NCBI RefSeq assembly: GCF_003584165.1
Contig: NZ_QXFJ01000030.1
Span: 496,001 to 560,000 of the forward strand
Origin: Flagellimonas aequoris
Lineage (GTDB): Bacteria > Bacteroidota > Bacteroidia > Flavobacteriales > Flavobacteriaceae
Length of the DNA stretch: 64,000 nt
Direction: 5' to 3'
Below the pieces are notes generated by a model. The model saw only the letters and a list, made by a program, of their open reading frames with translations, did not search any database and was not told the origin of the DNA. The position numbers and the translations under genes are program-made. Of this stretch, positions 9,948 to 18,319 are shown one piece after another; within the stretch, counting starts at the first letter, position 1, and the number at the start of each line of letters is the position of its first letter.

Positions 9948-11210
9948 TCAATTGAACAATGATAATTGCGTACTGTATTGGTTCCGAAACTGGCCGGACG
10001 AAGTCTGCAAGATCATCCCCTTGATTTTCTCCGCATCCAGGTCGCGACGCTCCCAATGACGGGAATCGCACACCATAAAATATTGGGCACGGTTGAGGGC
10101 CACCCCGATTTTCTTGAGATGGTCCCAGTTCAATCTTCTAAATTTTCGGGCGTCCATGATTTTTTGAACGGATTGCATTCCTATTCCCGGAATACGGGCC
10201 AAGAGGCGTTTGTCTGCTGTGTTCACATCCACCGGAAAATGGTGTAGGTTGCGCAATGCCCATGAAAGTTTGGGGTCCACCTCCATGTCCAGGTTGGGAT
10301 GCTCATGGTTCAAGATTTCGTTTACGGCAAAACCATAAAAGCGCAACAACCAATCGGTCTGGTACAATCGGTTTTCCCGCAACATGGGCACCTGCGAGCC
10401 AATGGCTGGCAACCGCGCATCATCCGCAATGGGCACATAACCGGAATAATATACCCGTTTCATTTGATAGGTTTTGTAGTAATAGGTGGCTGAGTACATG
10501 ATATCCTTGTCCGTTTCCCCAGAAGCCCCCACGATCATTTGCGTGCTTTGTCCGGCCGGGGCATATTTTGGCGTGCTCTTGATGATTTTTCGTTCCGCTT
10601 GATACCGAACAATTTCATTTTTCACCTTCAGCATGGGTTTGGTAAAATCTTCGTGCTTTTTGTCGGGGGCCAATAGTTTCAATCCAGATATGGTGGGTAC
10701 CTCAATGTTCACCGAAAGTCGGTCTGCGTATAATCCGGCTTCGTACATGAGTTCATCACTCGCCCCTGGAATGGATTTTAAATGAATGTACCCATTGAAA
10801 TTTTCCTCTTCACGCAACTTCTTGGCTACGGCCACCAAGCGCTCCATGGTGTAATCCGCATTTTTAAAAATGCCGGAACTCAAAAACAAACCTTCAATAT
10901 AATTTCTGCGATAGAAGTTGATGGTCAAATCCACCACTTCCTGAATCTTAAAGGCGGCCCTTTGGATATCATTGCTCTTGCGGGTAACACAATACGCACA
11001 GTCATAAATGCAATGGTTGGTCAACAGGATTTTCAACAGGGAAATACAACGTCCATCCTCGGTGTAGCTATGGCAAATGCCCATTTTGGAAGCATTACCC
11101 AACCCCTTTGTTTTGTTGGTTCGGTCGCTTCCACTACTGGCGCAGGAAACATCATATTTGGCGGCATCGGCCAGTATGTTCAATTTTTCTCGTACTCTAT
11201 CAAAGTCCAT
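9948..11210 (-). CDS. TIGR03916 putative DNA modification/repair radical SAM protein
   Basis: A 420-residue radical SAM protein. The cluster motif is CIYDCAYC (Cx3Cx2C), and the C-terminal part carries a helix-hairpin-helix DNA-binding motif (NTADKRLLARIPGIGMQSVQ) followed by KIGVALNRAQYF. This architecture is TIGR03916, thought to act on DNA, perhaps in lesion repair; the substrate is not established. The ATG at 11210 (MDFDRVREKLNILADAAKYD) is preferred over the TTG at 11228, because 11214-11228 is an operator-like palindrome. It is divergent from the LexA-like repressor and is the presumed regulated target. Confidence 0.88.
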   Translation of the reverse strand: MDFDRVREKLNILADAAKYDVSCASSGSDRTNKTKGLGNASKMGICHSYTEDGRCISLLKILLTNHCIYDCAYCVTRKSNDIQRAAFKIQEVVDLTINFYRRNYIEGLFLSSGIFKNADYTMERLVAVAKKLREEENFNGYIHLKSIPGASDELMYEAGLYADRLSVNIEVPTISGLKLLAPDKKHEDFTKPMLKVKNEIVRYQAERKIIKSTPKYAPAGQSTQMIVGASGETDKDIMYSATYYYKTYQMKRVYYSGYVPIADDARLPAIGSQVPMLRENRLYQTDWLLRFYGFAVNEILNHEHPNLDMEVDPKLSWALRNLHHFPVDVNTADKRLLARIPGIGMQSVQKIMDARKFRRLNWDHLKKIGVALNRAQYFMVCDSRHWERRDLDAEKIKGMILQTSSGQFRNQYSTQLSLFN

Positions 11211-11213
11211 AAC

Positions 11214-11291
11214 TTGGAAATATTCCAATCAAAAATATGGAAATAATCCAATAAATGGAAATAATCCATAAAAAGTTTTGGAAATAATCCA
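11214..11291. promoter_or_regulatory. four-copy operator cluster in divergent promoter region
   Basis: Four near-identical imperfect palindromes lie in the 100 bp between the radical SAM gene and the repressor gene. Cores are TGGAAATATTCCA at 11215-11227 and TGGAAATAATCCA at 11238-11250, 11256-11268 and 11279-11291. Start-to-start spacing is 23, 18 and 23 bp. The first lies against the radical SAM start codon, the second next to its likely -7 box, and the fourth overlaps the -33 region of the repressor promoter. This arrangement fits repression of both genes by the adjacent LexA/CI-type protein. Binding is inferred. Confidence 0.8.
11230..11237 (-). promoter_or_regulatory. -7 promoter box of the radical SAM gene
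   Basis: Read on the minus strand the sequence is TATTTTTG, matching the Bacteroidota -7 consensus TAnnTTTG, 20 bp upstream of the ATG at 11210. No good -33 TTTG was found at the expected distance. Operator copies flank it on both sides. Confidence 0.5.
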
Positions 11292-11306
11292 AATTGTATA
11301 TATTTG
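11277..11306 (+). promoter_or_regulatory. promoter of the LexA-like repressor gene
   Basis: TTTG at 11277-11280, an 18-bp spacer and TATATTTG at 11299-11306 form a full Bacteroidota sigma-70-type promoter (TTTG / TAnnTTTG). The expected transcription start is at about 11309-11311, which is the GTG start codon, so the mRNA would have almost no leader. The operator copy at 11279-11291 lies inside the promoter, as expected for autorepression. Confidence 0.65.
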
Positions 11307-11310
11307 GGTT

Positions 11311-12063
11311 GTGGAAAATGAACTGACACTAAAACGCTTTACAGATATCCGACGTGAGTTGGGCTATACCCAAACGGAATTTGCCGACTTGTTGGGTGTG
11401 AAGAATACCACCGCCGATATTGAACGGGGTAGGACCAAACTTTCCGGAAAAGTGGTCTCCGAACTTTTAAAACAATTCAAGATCAATCCGTTGTGGTTGT
11501 TCGGGGAAAGCGACCAAAAACATTTGGATACGTCCAAGACCAGTGTAATCCCTAAAGTGGTGACCATTGACAATTCCGATAATGACAACATGGTCCTCGT
11601 GAATGCCAAGGCTGCCGCGGGCTATCCCCAAAACATTTCCGATACCAGTTGGTACCGACAACTTCCTGCTTTTGATTTGCCCATTCCAGAATTCCGTAAC
11701 GCAACGTATCGGGGATTTCAAGTGGAGGGGGATAGTATGTTGCCTAATTTAAGGCCCAATGATTGGGTGTTGGCCCGTGCCATTGAGCATATTGATCATG
11801 TAAGTCCCAACAAAATGTATGTGGTGGTTCTCCAAGATTCCGTTATGGTGAAAAAAATCGAAAGAAAACCCAACTCCAACAACATTACGTTGGTATCCTT
11901 GAATGAGATTTATCCGCCTTACGAAATCAAACCTTTCCAAATTCAGGAAATCTGGGAAGTGAGCAGCAAACTCACTTTCAATATTGATGCGACCACTGAA
12001 ACCGGTTTGTTAAAGCAGTTGCAACAATCTATGGAGGAACTCAAACGACAGATTGCCAAATAA
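11311..12063 (+). CDS. LexA/CI-type repressor (HTH_XRE + S24 self-cleaving peptidase)
   Basis: A 250-residue regulator. Residues 5-60 form an XRE-type helix-turn-helix (YTQTEFADLLGVKNTTADIE). Residues 95-220 are an S24 LexA-like peptidase with a candidate self-cleavage bond A103-G104 (KAAAGY), catalytic Ser142 in EGDSM and catalytic Lys181 in VMVKKIE, with spacing like LexA. It should therefore be a repressor inactivated by RecA-stimulated self-cleavage (family knowledge; not shown here). The start is taken as GTG 11311, because the upstream TTG at 11278 lies inside the promoter and no in-frame ATG exists before the HTH. Four operator-like sites separate it from the divergent repair pair. Confidence 0.88.
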   Translation: MENELTLKRFTDIRRELGYTQTEFADLLGVKNTTADIERGRTKLSGKVVSELLKQFKINPLWLFGESDQKHLDTSKTSVIPKVVTIDNSDNDNMVLVNAKAAAGYPQNISDTSWYRQLPAFDLPIPEFRNATYRGFQVEGDSMLPNLRPNDWVLARAIEHIDHVSPNKMYVVVLQDSVMVKKIERKPNSNNITLVSLNEIYPPYEIKPFQIQEIWEVSSKLTFNIDATTETGLLKQLQQSMEELKRQIAK

Positions 12064-12072
12064 ACTCCTTTA

Positions 12073-12990
12073 TTACCCGAAGAATCGAGTTTTGATGGCC
12101 TTGGCCAAGGTATTGGCCGCTTCCGGATTGCGCCGAAACCAGAGTTCAGGTTCAAAGATTTCCAATTCCGCCAAGGCCCAATTCCCGTTATTATCCTTAA
12201 AAAGATCCACTCTAGCATACACCGGAATTTCCGGAGCGGCATTCACCACTTTTTGGGCAAACGCAATCTGATCTTCTGAAGGGTGGTATTCATGTACACT
12301 GCCCCCAAAATCATCCTGCACCCGAAAATCCCCTGGTTTGGCAATTTTAAGCACGGCATGGGTAAATTCCCCATTGAACAACATCATCGAAATTTCCCCT
12401 TCGGAAACAATGTTATCCTGAAACTCTTGCAACATCATGGCCTCTTCGGAAATCAATTGTTGAAAGACTGCTTCGTGATTGGAAATATCTTCCTTTTTGA
12501 TTTTGTAGGTGTGTCGGGCTGCGCCTGAAACACAAGGTTTTACAACGAAAGTATCTTTACTAAATCCAAAACGGTCAATAGCTTCCGTAAAAGCCTCTTT
12601 TAAAGTTGCTTGTGTACCTTTTTCCACAAAAAAGGTCTTGGGAATGGTCACGCCTGCATCGGAAAGATCTTTCAGGTAATGCTTGTCAATGTTCCAATCA
12701 ATCAATTTTTTAGAATTGACGAATTGGGTCTTTTGACTTGCGGATTGGAACCACTTTGAAAATTCTTCATATCGATCAAAATAATCCCATGTAGTTCGGA
12801 ACAAGGCCAATTTGGTGCTGGACCAGTCAAAATTCACATCGTCCCAAGATTTTCGAATTACTTTCAATCCCTGTTCTTGCAAGGCTTCCAGCACTAATCG
12901 GTCTTCGAGGAGTAGGTTTTCCACATAAGGTGTACGTTTTTCTGGGGCCACATACCTGCGATCCGTCAGCACAACAACATCAAACTGCAT
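12073..12990 (-). CDS. ATP-grasp family protein (glutathione synthetase/RimK-like)
   Basis: A 305-residue soluble protein with an ATP-grasp core (about residues 110-300). The sequence VVKPCVSGAARHTYKI is the ATP-binding strand-loop, MMLQEFQDNIVSEGEISMML the hinge and following strand, and YARVDLF...ALAELEIFEPELWF carries the Mg-binding acidic residues. Such enzymes ligate a carboxylate to an amine via an acyl-phosphate; the substrate is unknown. It converges on the repressor gene and is followed upstream by gamma-glutamyltransferase with a 10-bp gap, so both may share a transcript. Confidence 0.82.
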   Translation of the reverse strand: MQFDVVVLTDRRYVAPEKRTPYVENLLLEDRLVLEALQEQGLKVIRKSWDDVNFDWSSTKLALFRTTWDYFDRYEEFSKWFQSASQKTQFVNSKKLIDWNIDKHYLKDLSDAGVTIPKTFFVEKGTQATLKEAFTEAIDRFGFSKDTFVVKPCVSGAARHTYKIKKEDISNHEAVFQQLISEEAMMLQEFQDNIVSEGEISMMLFNGEFTHAVLKIAKPGDFRVQDDFGGSVHEYHPSEDQIAFAQKVVNAAPEIPVYARVDLFKDNNGNWALAELEIFEPELWFRRNPEAANTLAKAIKTRFFG

Positions 12991-13000
12991 CTAATAGAAA

Positions 13001-14683
13001 CTAAAATCCAACCGCTTTGTCATCACCTCGCTTGTCTGCCCCACCTTCCAGTTTTCCACCAGGCAGCACTCGGATGGCATCCACTTTTCCGATGATGGGA
13101 GTACGTTCCTCGTTGATGATGTATCCCTTGGATTTTAACTCGTTGATCAATTCCTCGGAAAAACCTTCTGGCTCAAAAATGATCATGTCCGGCAACCATT
13201 GGTGATGGAACCTGGGCGCATTGACCGCCTCTTGCATGCTCAAATTGAATTCGTACACATTGAGGATGGTCTGGGCCACTGCGGTAATGATCGTGGAACC
13301 ACCAGGGGTCCCGACAACCATGTACAGTTTGCCATCTTTTTCCACAATTGTGGGGGTCATGCTGCTCAACATCCGCTTTTCGGGAGCGATGCTGTTGGCC
13401 TCGGCACCAATCAATCCAAACATGTTGGGCACTCCTGGTTTTGAGCTAAAATCGTCCATTTCGTTGTTCAAAAAGAAGCCGAGCTCATCACAGTACAACT
13501 TGGAACCATAACCGCCATTGAGTGTGGTGGTGGCCGAGATGGCGTTGCCTTCACTGTCCACAATGGAGTAGTGGGTGGTTTCGGAACTTTCGATGATTTC
13601 CACTTCTCCATGACTTACCTCTGAAGACAGCGTGGCTTTATCAAAAGAGAAATTGGCCATCCGTTCCTTTAAATAATCATCGCTTAGAAGCATATCGTAG
13701 GGAATGTCGACAAAGTCGGGGTCTCCCAAAAAGTAATTCCGGTCGGCATAGGCACGACGGGAGGCTTCCGTGAACAATTGAATGGTCTTGGCCGAATTAT
13801 GTCCAAATTTGGATACTTTGTAAGGCTCCATCATCTTGAAAATCTGGTTGATGGTGACGCCACCACTACTGGGAGGACTCATGGAAATTACGTGAATGTC
13901 CTTGTAGTCAAATTCAATGGGATCCCTCCATTTGGCCTCATATTTTGCAAGGTCTTCCTCGGTGATGAACCCTCCTTTTTCCTGTACGAAGGCGGCCAAT
14001 TTTTGGGCCACTTCACCTTTGTAAAATCCATCACGGCCTTTTTCCATGATGACTTCCAAAGTTTTGGCAAGCTCAGGATATTTAATGGTATCACCCGCCT
14101 TGAAGGGTCCAGCAAATTTGGTGCTGTCGTTGTTTGCTTTAACAAAACTTTCCCGATAACCTTCCAGTCGCTTGGCCTGTTTTTCGGTGACCACAACGCC
14201 ACGTTTGGCCAAGGCGATGATAGGTTTCATGATTTCGGATAATGGAAGTGTGCCAAATTTTTTGTGTACAGCCATCACACCGGCAACCGTTCCGGGTACT
14301 CCCGCGGAGGTGCCGCCAGTAGTGCTCATCCCGAGGATTACATTGCCGAGAGAGTCTAAGTACATATCCTTATGGGCCGCAAGAGGAGCTTTTTCACGAT
14401 AATCGATACCTCCAACTTCGCCATTGTTTTTGCGATAGACCATGAATCCACCGCCACCCAGATTCCCCGCGAAGGGATAGGCAACGGCCAAGGCCAGTTC
14501 AGTGGCCACCATGGCATCAAAAACATTCCCTCCCTTTTCCATGATCTCCACCCCAATCTTGGAGGCTTCTTCACGGGCCGAGACCACCATCGCCTTTTCG
14601 GCGACTAGTCCTGTGGGGGTGGCAGGTTGTTGTTTGCAGTTGATGAAAAAGATAAGGGGAAGCAGGAGTATCAGTCTTCGCAT
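13001..14683 (-). CDS. ggt: gamma-glutamyltransferase
   Basis: A 560-residue gamma-glutamyltranspeptidase, which removes or transfers the gamma-glutamyl group of glutathione-like peptides in the periplasm. It starts with a lipoprotein-type signal (LLPLIFFINCKQQ). The enzyme is made as a precursor that self-cleaves before a Thr: the motif ETTHYSIVDSEGNAISATTT (about residues 373-392) contains the expected nucleophile Thr. NLGGGGFMVYRK and MLSSMTPTIV...GTPGGSTI are further family motifs. It overlaps the upstream ACP phosphodiesterase gene by 13 bp, so they are co-transcribed. Confidence 0.94.
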   Translation of the reverse strand: MRRLILLLPLIFFINCKQQPATPTGLVAEKAMVVSAREEASKIGVEIMEKGGNVFDAMVATELALAVAYPFAGNLGGGGFMVYRKNNGEVGGIDYREKAPLAAHKDMYLDSLGNVILGMSTTGGTSAGVPGTVAGVMAVHKKFGTLPLSEIMKPIIALAKRGVVVTEKQAKRLEGYRESFVKANNDSTKFAGPFKAGDTIKYPELAKTLEVIMEKGRDGFYKGEVAQKLAAFVQEKGGFITEEDLAKYEAKWRDPIEFDYKDIHVISMSPPSSGGVTINQIFKMMEPYKVSKFGHNSAKTIQLFTEASRRAYADRNYFLGDPDFVDIPYDMLLSDDYLKERMANFSFDKATLSSEVSHGEVEIIESSETTHYSIVDSEGNAISATTTLNGGYGSKLYCDELGFFLNNEMDDFSSKPGVPNMFGLIGAEANSIAPEKRMLSSMTPTIVEKDGKLYMVVGTPGGSTIITAVAQTILNVYEFNLSMQEAVNAPRFHHQWLPDMIIFEPEGFSEELINELKSKGYIINEERTPIIGKVDAIRVLPGGKLEGGADKRGDDKAVGF

Positions 14684-15264
14684 AAGGAAATAAATTTTTG
14701 TCGGGAAAAGGTAATCAATTCTTCAAAAAAAGCGGTGAATTCGTTTTCAAAATCAGCGTAATGCTCTTCAAGGTCCAAAATGGCAAAATTCATCTTGGAT
14801 TTGTTCTGGGTACGGCGGTTCATGCCATTCAGTACTCGGTCAATACCCGTTAAATTGGCATAGTTGAGCAACCAATTATCAGTAATCATATAAGGCATCA
14901 TCCGCTTGGTGGCCAAGGGTAGCACTTCGTAATTGTCCTCCAAAAGGTCATAAAAGTTTTCTACATACTCGTCCAAGGGAACCTCGGAATAGTCGGTCCA
15001 ATTCTTGGCCAGAAAGTGGTCGTAGAAAATATCCACGATCACCCGGCTGTAGTGGCTATAGTTTTTATGAAGTCGCTTACTGCTCTGTCTGGCAATGGGA
15101 TGCGCATCGGTAAAGGTGTCTATTTCACGGTGGAGCAAAATACCTTTCTGGATTTTCTCCGGGAAATGTTTGTACTTGTTGCCTCGGATATGGTCGGCAA
15201 AAAAATTGCCCAAGGTAATTTCCTTGTCATCGAAAGACAAATAGATGTGGGCCAAGAAATTCAT
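14671..15264 (-). CDS. acpH: acyl carrier protein phosphodiesterase (DUF479)
   Basis: A 197-residue ACP phosphodiesterase family protein (DUF479), which removes the phosphopantetheine arm from acyl carrier protein. The family hallmarks are MNFLAHIYLSFDD at the start, GNFFADHIRG, GILLHREIDTFTDAHP and VIVDIFYDHFLAKNW; the His and Asp residues form the metal site of this HD-like fold. Length matches the family. It starts 91 bp from the divergent glmM and overlaps ggt downstream. Confidence 0.9.
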   Translation of the reverse strand: MNFLAHIYLSFDDKEITLGNFFADHIRGNKYKHFPEKIQKGILLHREIDTFTDAHPIARQSSKRLHKNYSHYSRVIVDIFYDHFLAKNWTDYSEVPLDEYVENFYDLLEDNYEVLPLATKRMMPYMITDNWLLNYANLTGIDRVLNGMNRRTQNKSKMNFAILDLEEHYADFENEFTAFFEELITFSRQKFISLCED

Positions 15265-15327
15265 CGGGGCAAAAAACTTTTATGTCGAAATTTACAAATT
15301 CAAAACATGGGTTACGGCATAGCCATT

Positions 15328-15335
15328 TATATTTG
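15328..15335 (+). promoter_or_regulatory. -7 promoter box of glmM
   Basis: TATATTTG matches the Bacteroidota -7 consensus and lies 21 bp upstream of the glmM ATG. No clear -33 TTTG was found. Confidence 0.5.
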
Positions 15336-15355
15336 CACAAACTTTTTTAACAATT

Positions 15356-16747
15356 ATGACACTGATCAAATCAATTTCTGGAATACGAGGAACCATAGGA
15401 GGTAAGACCAATGACAACCTGACACCGTTGGATGCCGTTAAGTTTGCAGCCGCTTATGGCTCTTGGTTGAAGGATTATTCCAAAAAAGAGAAATTGACGG
15501 TCGTCATTGGACGGGATGCCCGACTTTCGGGTGAAATGATCCAAAATTTGGTGGTTTCTACCTTAGTTGGATTGGGTATCGATGTCATTGATTTGGGATT
15601 GTCCACCACCCCGACCGTTGAAATTGCCGTTCCTTTGGAAAAAGCGGATGGGGGTATCATTTTAACGGCCAGTCATAACCCCAAACAATGGAACGCCCTG
15701 AAGCTGTTGAACGAGCGCGGCGAGTTCTTGGATGCCGAACAAGGTGCCAAAATTTTGGAATTGGCTGAAAAAGAGGATTTTGAGTTTGCCGAAGTGGATG
15801 ATTTGGGAGAAATTATCAAGAATGACTCTTATATTGATATCCATATTGATGAAGTATTGGAGTTACCCTTGGTAGATGCTGAAACCATCAAAAAAGCTGG
15901 TTTTAAGGTAGTTGTGGACGGAGTGAATTCTACGGGGGGCATTGCCATCCCGAAATTGCTTCAAGAATTGGGTGTGGAAGTGGTGAAATTGTATTGTGAA
16001 CCCAATGGACATTTTCCACATAACCCAGAACCGTTGAAAGAACATTTGGGGGATATCTGTAAAAAAGTGGTAGAGGAAGAGGCCGATTTTGGAATCGTCG
16101 TCGATCCCGATGTAGACCGATTGGCTTTTATCAGTAATGATGGGGAAATGTTCGGGGAGGAATATACGTTGGTGGCCTGTGCCGATTATGTTTTGGGCAA
16201 GACCAAAGGAAATACCGTTTCCAATTTATCATCATCAAGGGCCTTGAGGGATATTACCCAAAAACATAGCGGAACGTATGAAGCCGCAGCTGTGGGAGAA
16301 GTCAATGTGGTGACCAAAATGAAGGCCAACAATGCCATCATCGGTGGCGAGGGCAATGGTGGAATCATTTATCCTGAAAGCCATTATGGTAGGGATGCTT
16401 TGGTGGGCACTGCCTTGTTTTTGATGTTGATGGCAGAAAGGGGAGGAACCGTTGCGGAACTACGGGCTAGCTATCCAAGCTATTTCATGAGTAAAAAGAA
16501 AATTGAACTCACCCCCGAATTGAATGTGGATGCCTTGCTAGAAGCCATGCACCATAAATATAAGGATGAGGAAGTTTCAACCATTGATGGGGTAAAAATC
16601 GACTTTCCTGAAAATTGGGTGCATTTGAGAAAATCCAATACGGAACCCATTATCCGCATTTACACTGAAGCAAAATCCCAAAAGGAAGCCGATGCCCTTG
16701 CGGATAGGATTATTTTGGAAATCAAGGAAGTAGCGGGATTGAGTTAA
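15356..16747 (+). CDS. glmM: phosphoglucosamine mutase
   Basis: A 463-residue alpha-D-phosphohexomutase, most likely GlmM, which converts glucosamine-6-P to glucosamine-1-P for peptidoglycan and LPS precursor synthesis. The active-site serine loop is TASHNPKQWNALKLL (about 102-116), the metal loop is DPDVDRLAFI, the sugar-binding loop is GGEGNGG and the phosphate-binding loop is RKSNTEPIIRIY near the C-terminus. Phosphomannomutase activity cannot be excluded from sequence. Its stop overlaps by 4 bp the end of a convergent gene. Confidence 0.92.
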   Translation: MTLIKSISGIRGTIGGKTNDNLTPLDAVKFAAAYGSWLKDYSKKEKLTVVIGRDARLSGEMIQNLVVSTLVGLGIDVIDLGLSTTPTVEIAVPLEKADGGIILTASHNPKQWNALKLLNERGEFLDAEQGAKILELAEKEDFEFAEVDDLGEIIKNDSYIDIHIDEVLELPLVDAETIKKAGFKVVVDGVNSTGGIAIPKLLQELGVEVVKLYCEPNGHFPHNPEPLKEHLGDICKKVVEEEADFGIVVDPDVDRLAFISNDGEMFGEEYTLVACADYVLGKTKGNTVSNLSSSRALRDITQKHSGTYEAAAVGEVNVVTKMKANNAIIGGEGNGGIIYPESHYGRDALVGTALFLMLMAERGGTVAELRASYPSYFMSKKKIELTPELNVDALLEAMHHKYKDEEVSTIDGVKIDFPENWVHLRKSNTEPIIRIYTEAKSQKEADALADRIILEIKEVAGLS

Positions 16748-17274
16748 AGCTTATAAATAATTTCGCACTTGTTGAAATCATTTTCGGAAATGTCGGTGTG
16801 TTTATCGGAATCCATCCAGATTTTCCACGTGCCGTTTTCTTTTCGTAAGCCAACATTAAAATGTCCATATCCCCGTATGATGAGTGATGTGTCGCCTTCA
16901 TTTTGGGAACTCAACTGGTAATAACCTGATTGGATGGCAACATCTTCCGTTTCGTTGATGGCCGTGTTCAGAATAGCAAAGACGATTCCCAATTTATTGC
17001 CCTGATCTTTTACAGATGCTAAAAAACCACCAAAATTTTCAAGGTAATCCCCCCCTGTTTCAATCTTATTTTGATTAACGATATGCCGAACAATATCCTT
17101 GGTGTGAATGGACTTAATTTTTTGGGAATCCAGTTGATCATATGCCTCCATGAACGGGACCCAAACATCATTTTTGATGGATTCCAAAACATCATCCGAG
17201 ACTTTTATGGGACTTTCTTGTGCAAGGCAAATACTAAGACAAAAGAAAAACAGCAATACTAAGGAGTGTTTCAT
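16744..17274 (-). CDS. secreted SnoaL/NTF2-like hypothetical protein
   Basis: A 176-residue protein with a cleavable signal peptide (MKHSLVLLFFFCLSICLAQE). The mature part has the helix-then-sheet layout of SnoaL/DUF4440-like folds: FMEAYDQLDSQKIKSIHTKD, then a beta-rich C-terminal half (SLIIRGYGHFNVGLRKENGT, WKIWMDSDKH). Such domains bind small ligands or act as isomerases, but nothing specific can be said. It overlaps the 3' end of the convergent glmM by 4 bp. Confidence 0.75.
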   Translation of the reverse strand: MKHSLVLLFFFCLSICLAQESPIKVSDDVLESIKNDVWVPFMEAYDQLDSQKIKSIHTKDIVRHIVNQNKIETGGDYLENFGGFLASVKDQGNKLGIVFAILNTAINETEDVAIQSGYYQLSSQNEGDTSLIIRGYGHFNVGLRKENGTWKIWMDSDKHTDISENDFNKCEIIYKL

Positions 17275-17351
17275 GACTTCATGGATTGATAAGCATCAAT
17301 ATTATAAAAGTCTTTGGAACGAACCATTTTGTTTAGGAAAGAATTGGGAGA

Positions 17352-18269
17352 TCAATCCGCCAATCGCTCGATCATATCATTATTGAATACTCTTGGGGCT
17401 TTGTCCTTATGTTTCCAGCGTTTGTGTGTCCAGAAATAATACTCTGGTGCTTCTTGGATGGATTCTTCTACTTTTTTCAGGAAGGCCTTGGTAAGGTCAA
17501 ATTCCTCCAATTCCTTAGGATGTTCTGTCAAAACAGAAAAAGTACCTTGGTAATGCCCCCTTTTCAACTTCGATACCTTCAGGTATACTGCAGGAAGGTC
17601 CAATTTTCTACAGAGCATTTCGGCTCCCGTGTGTGCAGGCACATTGATGCCCATGAACGGCGTCCACAACAATGCTTTTTTAACCATGGGAGACTGGTCA
17701 CTCAAGATACCGTACATACTTAAGATGTCGTCCTTTTTGTTTTTGGCCACCAGTTCACGAGTTTCCTTGGTGGTGATCAACGTGGTACCATACTTTTGTC
17801 GGATGTCCCGAATCAATTTGTCGAAGTATTTGTTCCCGATTTTTTGATAGATGCCATATCCTTTAGATTGAATATGCCTGTCCAAGGCTATGGCCCATTC
17901 CCAACTGGCATAGTGTGGAAACATGAGCATAATACTTTTGTTCTGTGCTTCCAGTTGATGTAAAACTTCAAGATTGGTAAAGGTGAACCTTTTTTGCAAT
18001 TCTTTTTCAGAAATACCCATGGTCTTGATCATTTCCATGAACATATCGCACATATGGCGATAGAATTTTTTCTCAATGATAAGTCTTTCTTCTTCTGATT
18101 TATTCGGAAAAACAAGGGCCAAGTTATTGCGAACCACTTTTTTACGATACCCCACCACACGGTACAACAATACATAGATGCCGTCCGACAAAAAATAGAT
18201 GACTTTGAACGGAAGTCGGGACACCAACCAGAGCAGGGGATAAGCAAGGATATAAACTAGCAGTTGCAT
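17352..18269 (-). CDS. lipid A biosynthesis-type lysophospholipid acyltransferase
   Basis: A 305-residue LpxL/LpxM (HtrB)-like acyltransferase that adds a secondary acyl chain to lipid A at the inner membrane. A hydrophobic N-terminus (MQLLVYILAYPLLWLVSRLP) anchors it. The catalytic HX4E motif is MFPHYASWEWA, and the C-terminal YYFWTHKRWKHKDK matches the family. The start at ATG 18269 is used instead of the longer frame to 18320, which would overlap the divergent promoter and the rhomboid gene. Confidence 0.9.
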   Translation of the reverse strand: MQLLVYILAYPLLWLVSRLPFKVIYFLSDGIYVLLYRVVGYRKKVVRNNLALVFPNKSEEERLIIEKKFYRHMCDMFMEMIKTMGISEKELQKRFTFTNLEVLHQLEAQNKSIMLMFPHYASWEWAIALDRHIQSKGYGIYQKIGNKYFDKLIRDIRQKYGTTLITTKETRELVAKNKKDDILSMYGILSDQSPMVKKALLWTPFMGINVPAHTGAEMLCRKLDLPAVYLKVSKLKRGHYQGTFSVLTEHPKELEEFDLTKAFLKKVEESIQEAPEYYFWTHKRWKHKDKAPRVFNNDMIERLAD

Positions 18270-18285
18270 GCACTTTTCTTGTGTG

Positions 18286-18303
18286 CAAATATAGCTATAT
18301 TTG
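18286..18303. promoter_or_regulatory. palindromic back-to-back divergent promoter boxes
   Basis: CAAATATAGCTATATTTG is a perfect 18-bp palindrome. Each half is a TATATTTG -7 box: the plus-strand copy at 18296-18303 faces the rhomboid gene (ATG 18320), the minus-strand copy at 18293-18286 faces the acyltransferase gene (ATG 18269). Only 2 bp separate the two boxes, so RNA polymerase should not occupy both at once. Confidence 0.65.
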
Positions 18304-18319
18304 AAACCAAACTTACGCA

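Noticed and set aside
9841..10071. 76-residue minus-strand ORF
   Set aside because: It covers the repeat and the 3' end of the radical SAM gene in another frame; no coding signature.
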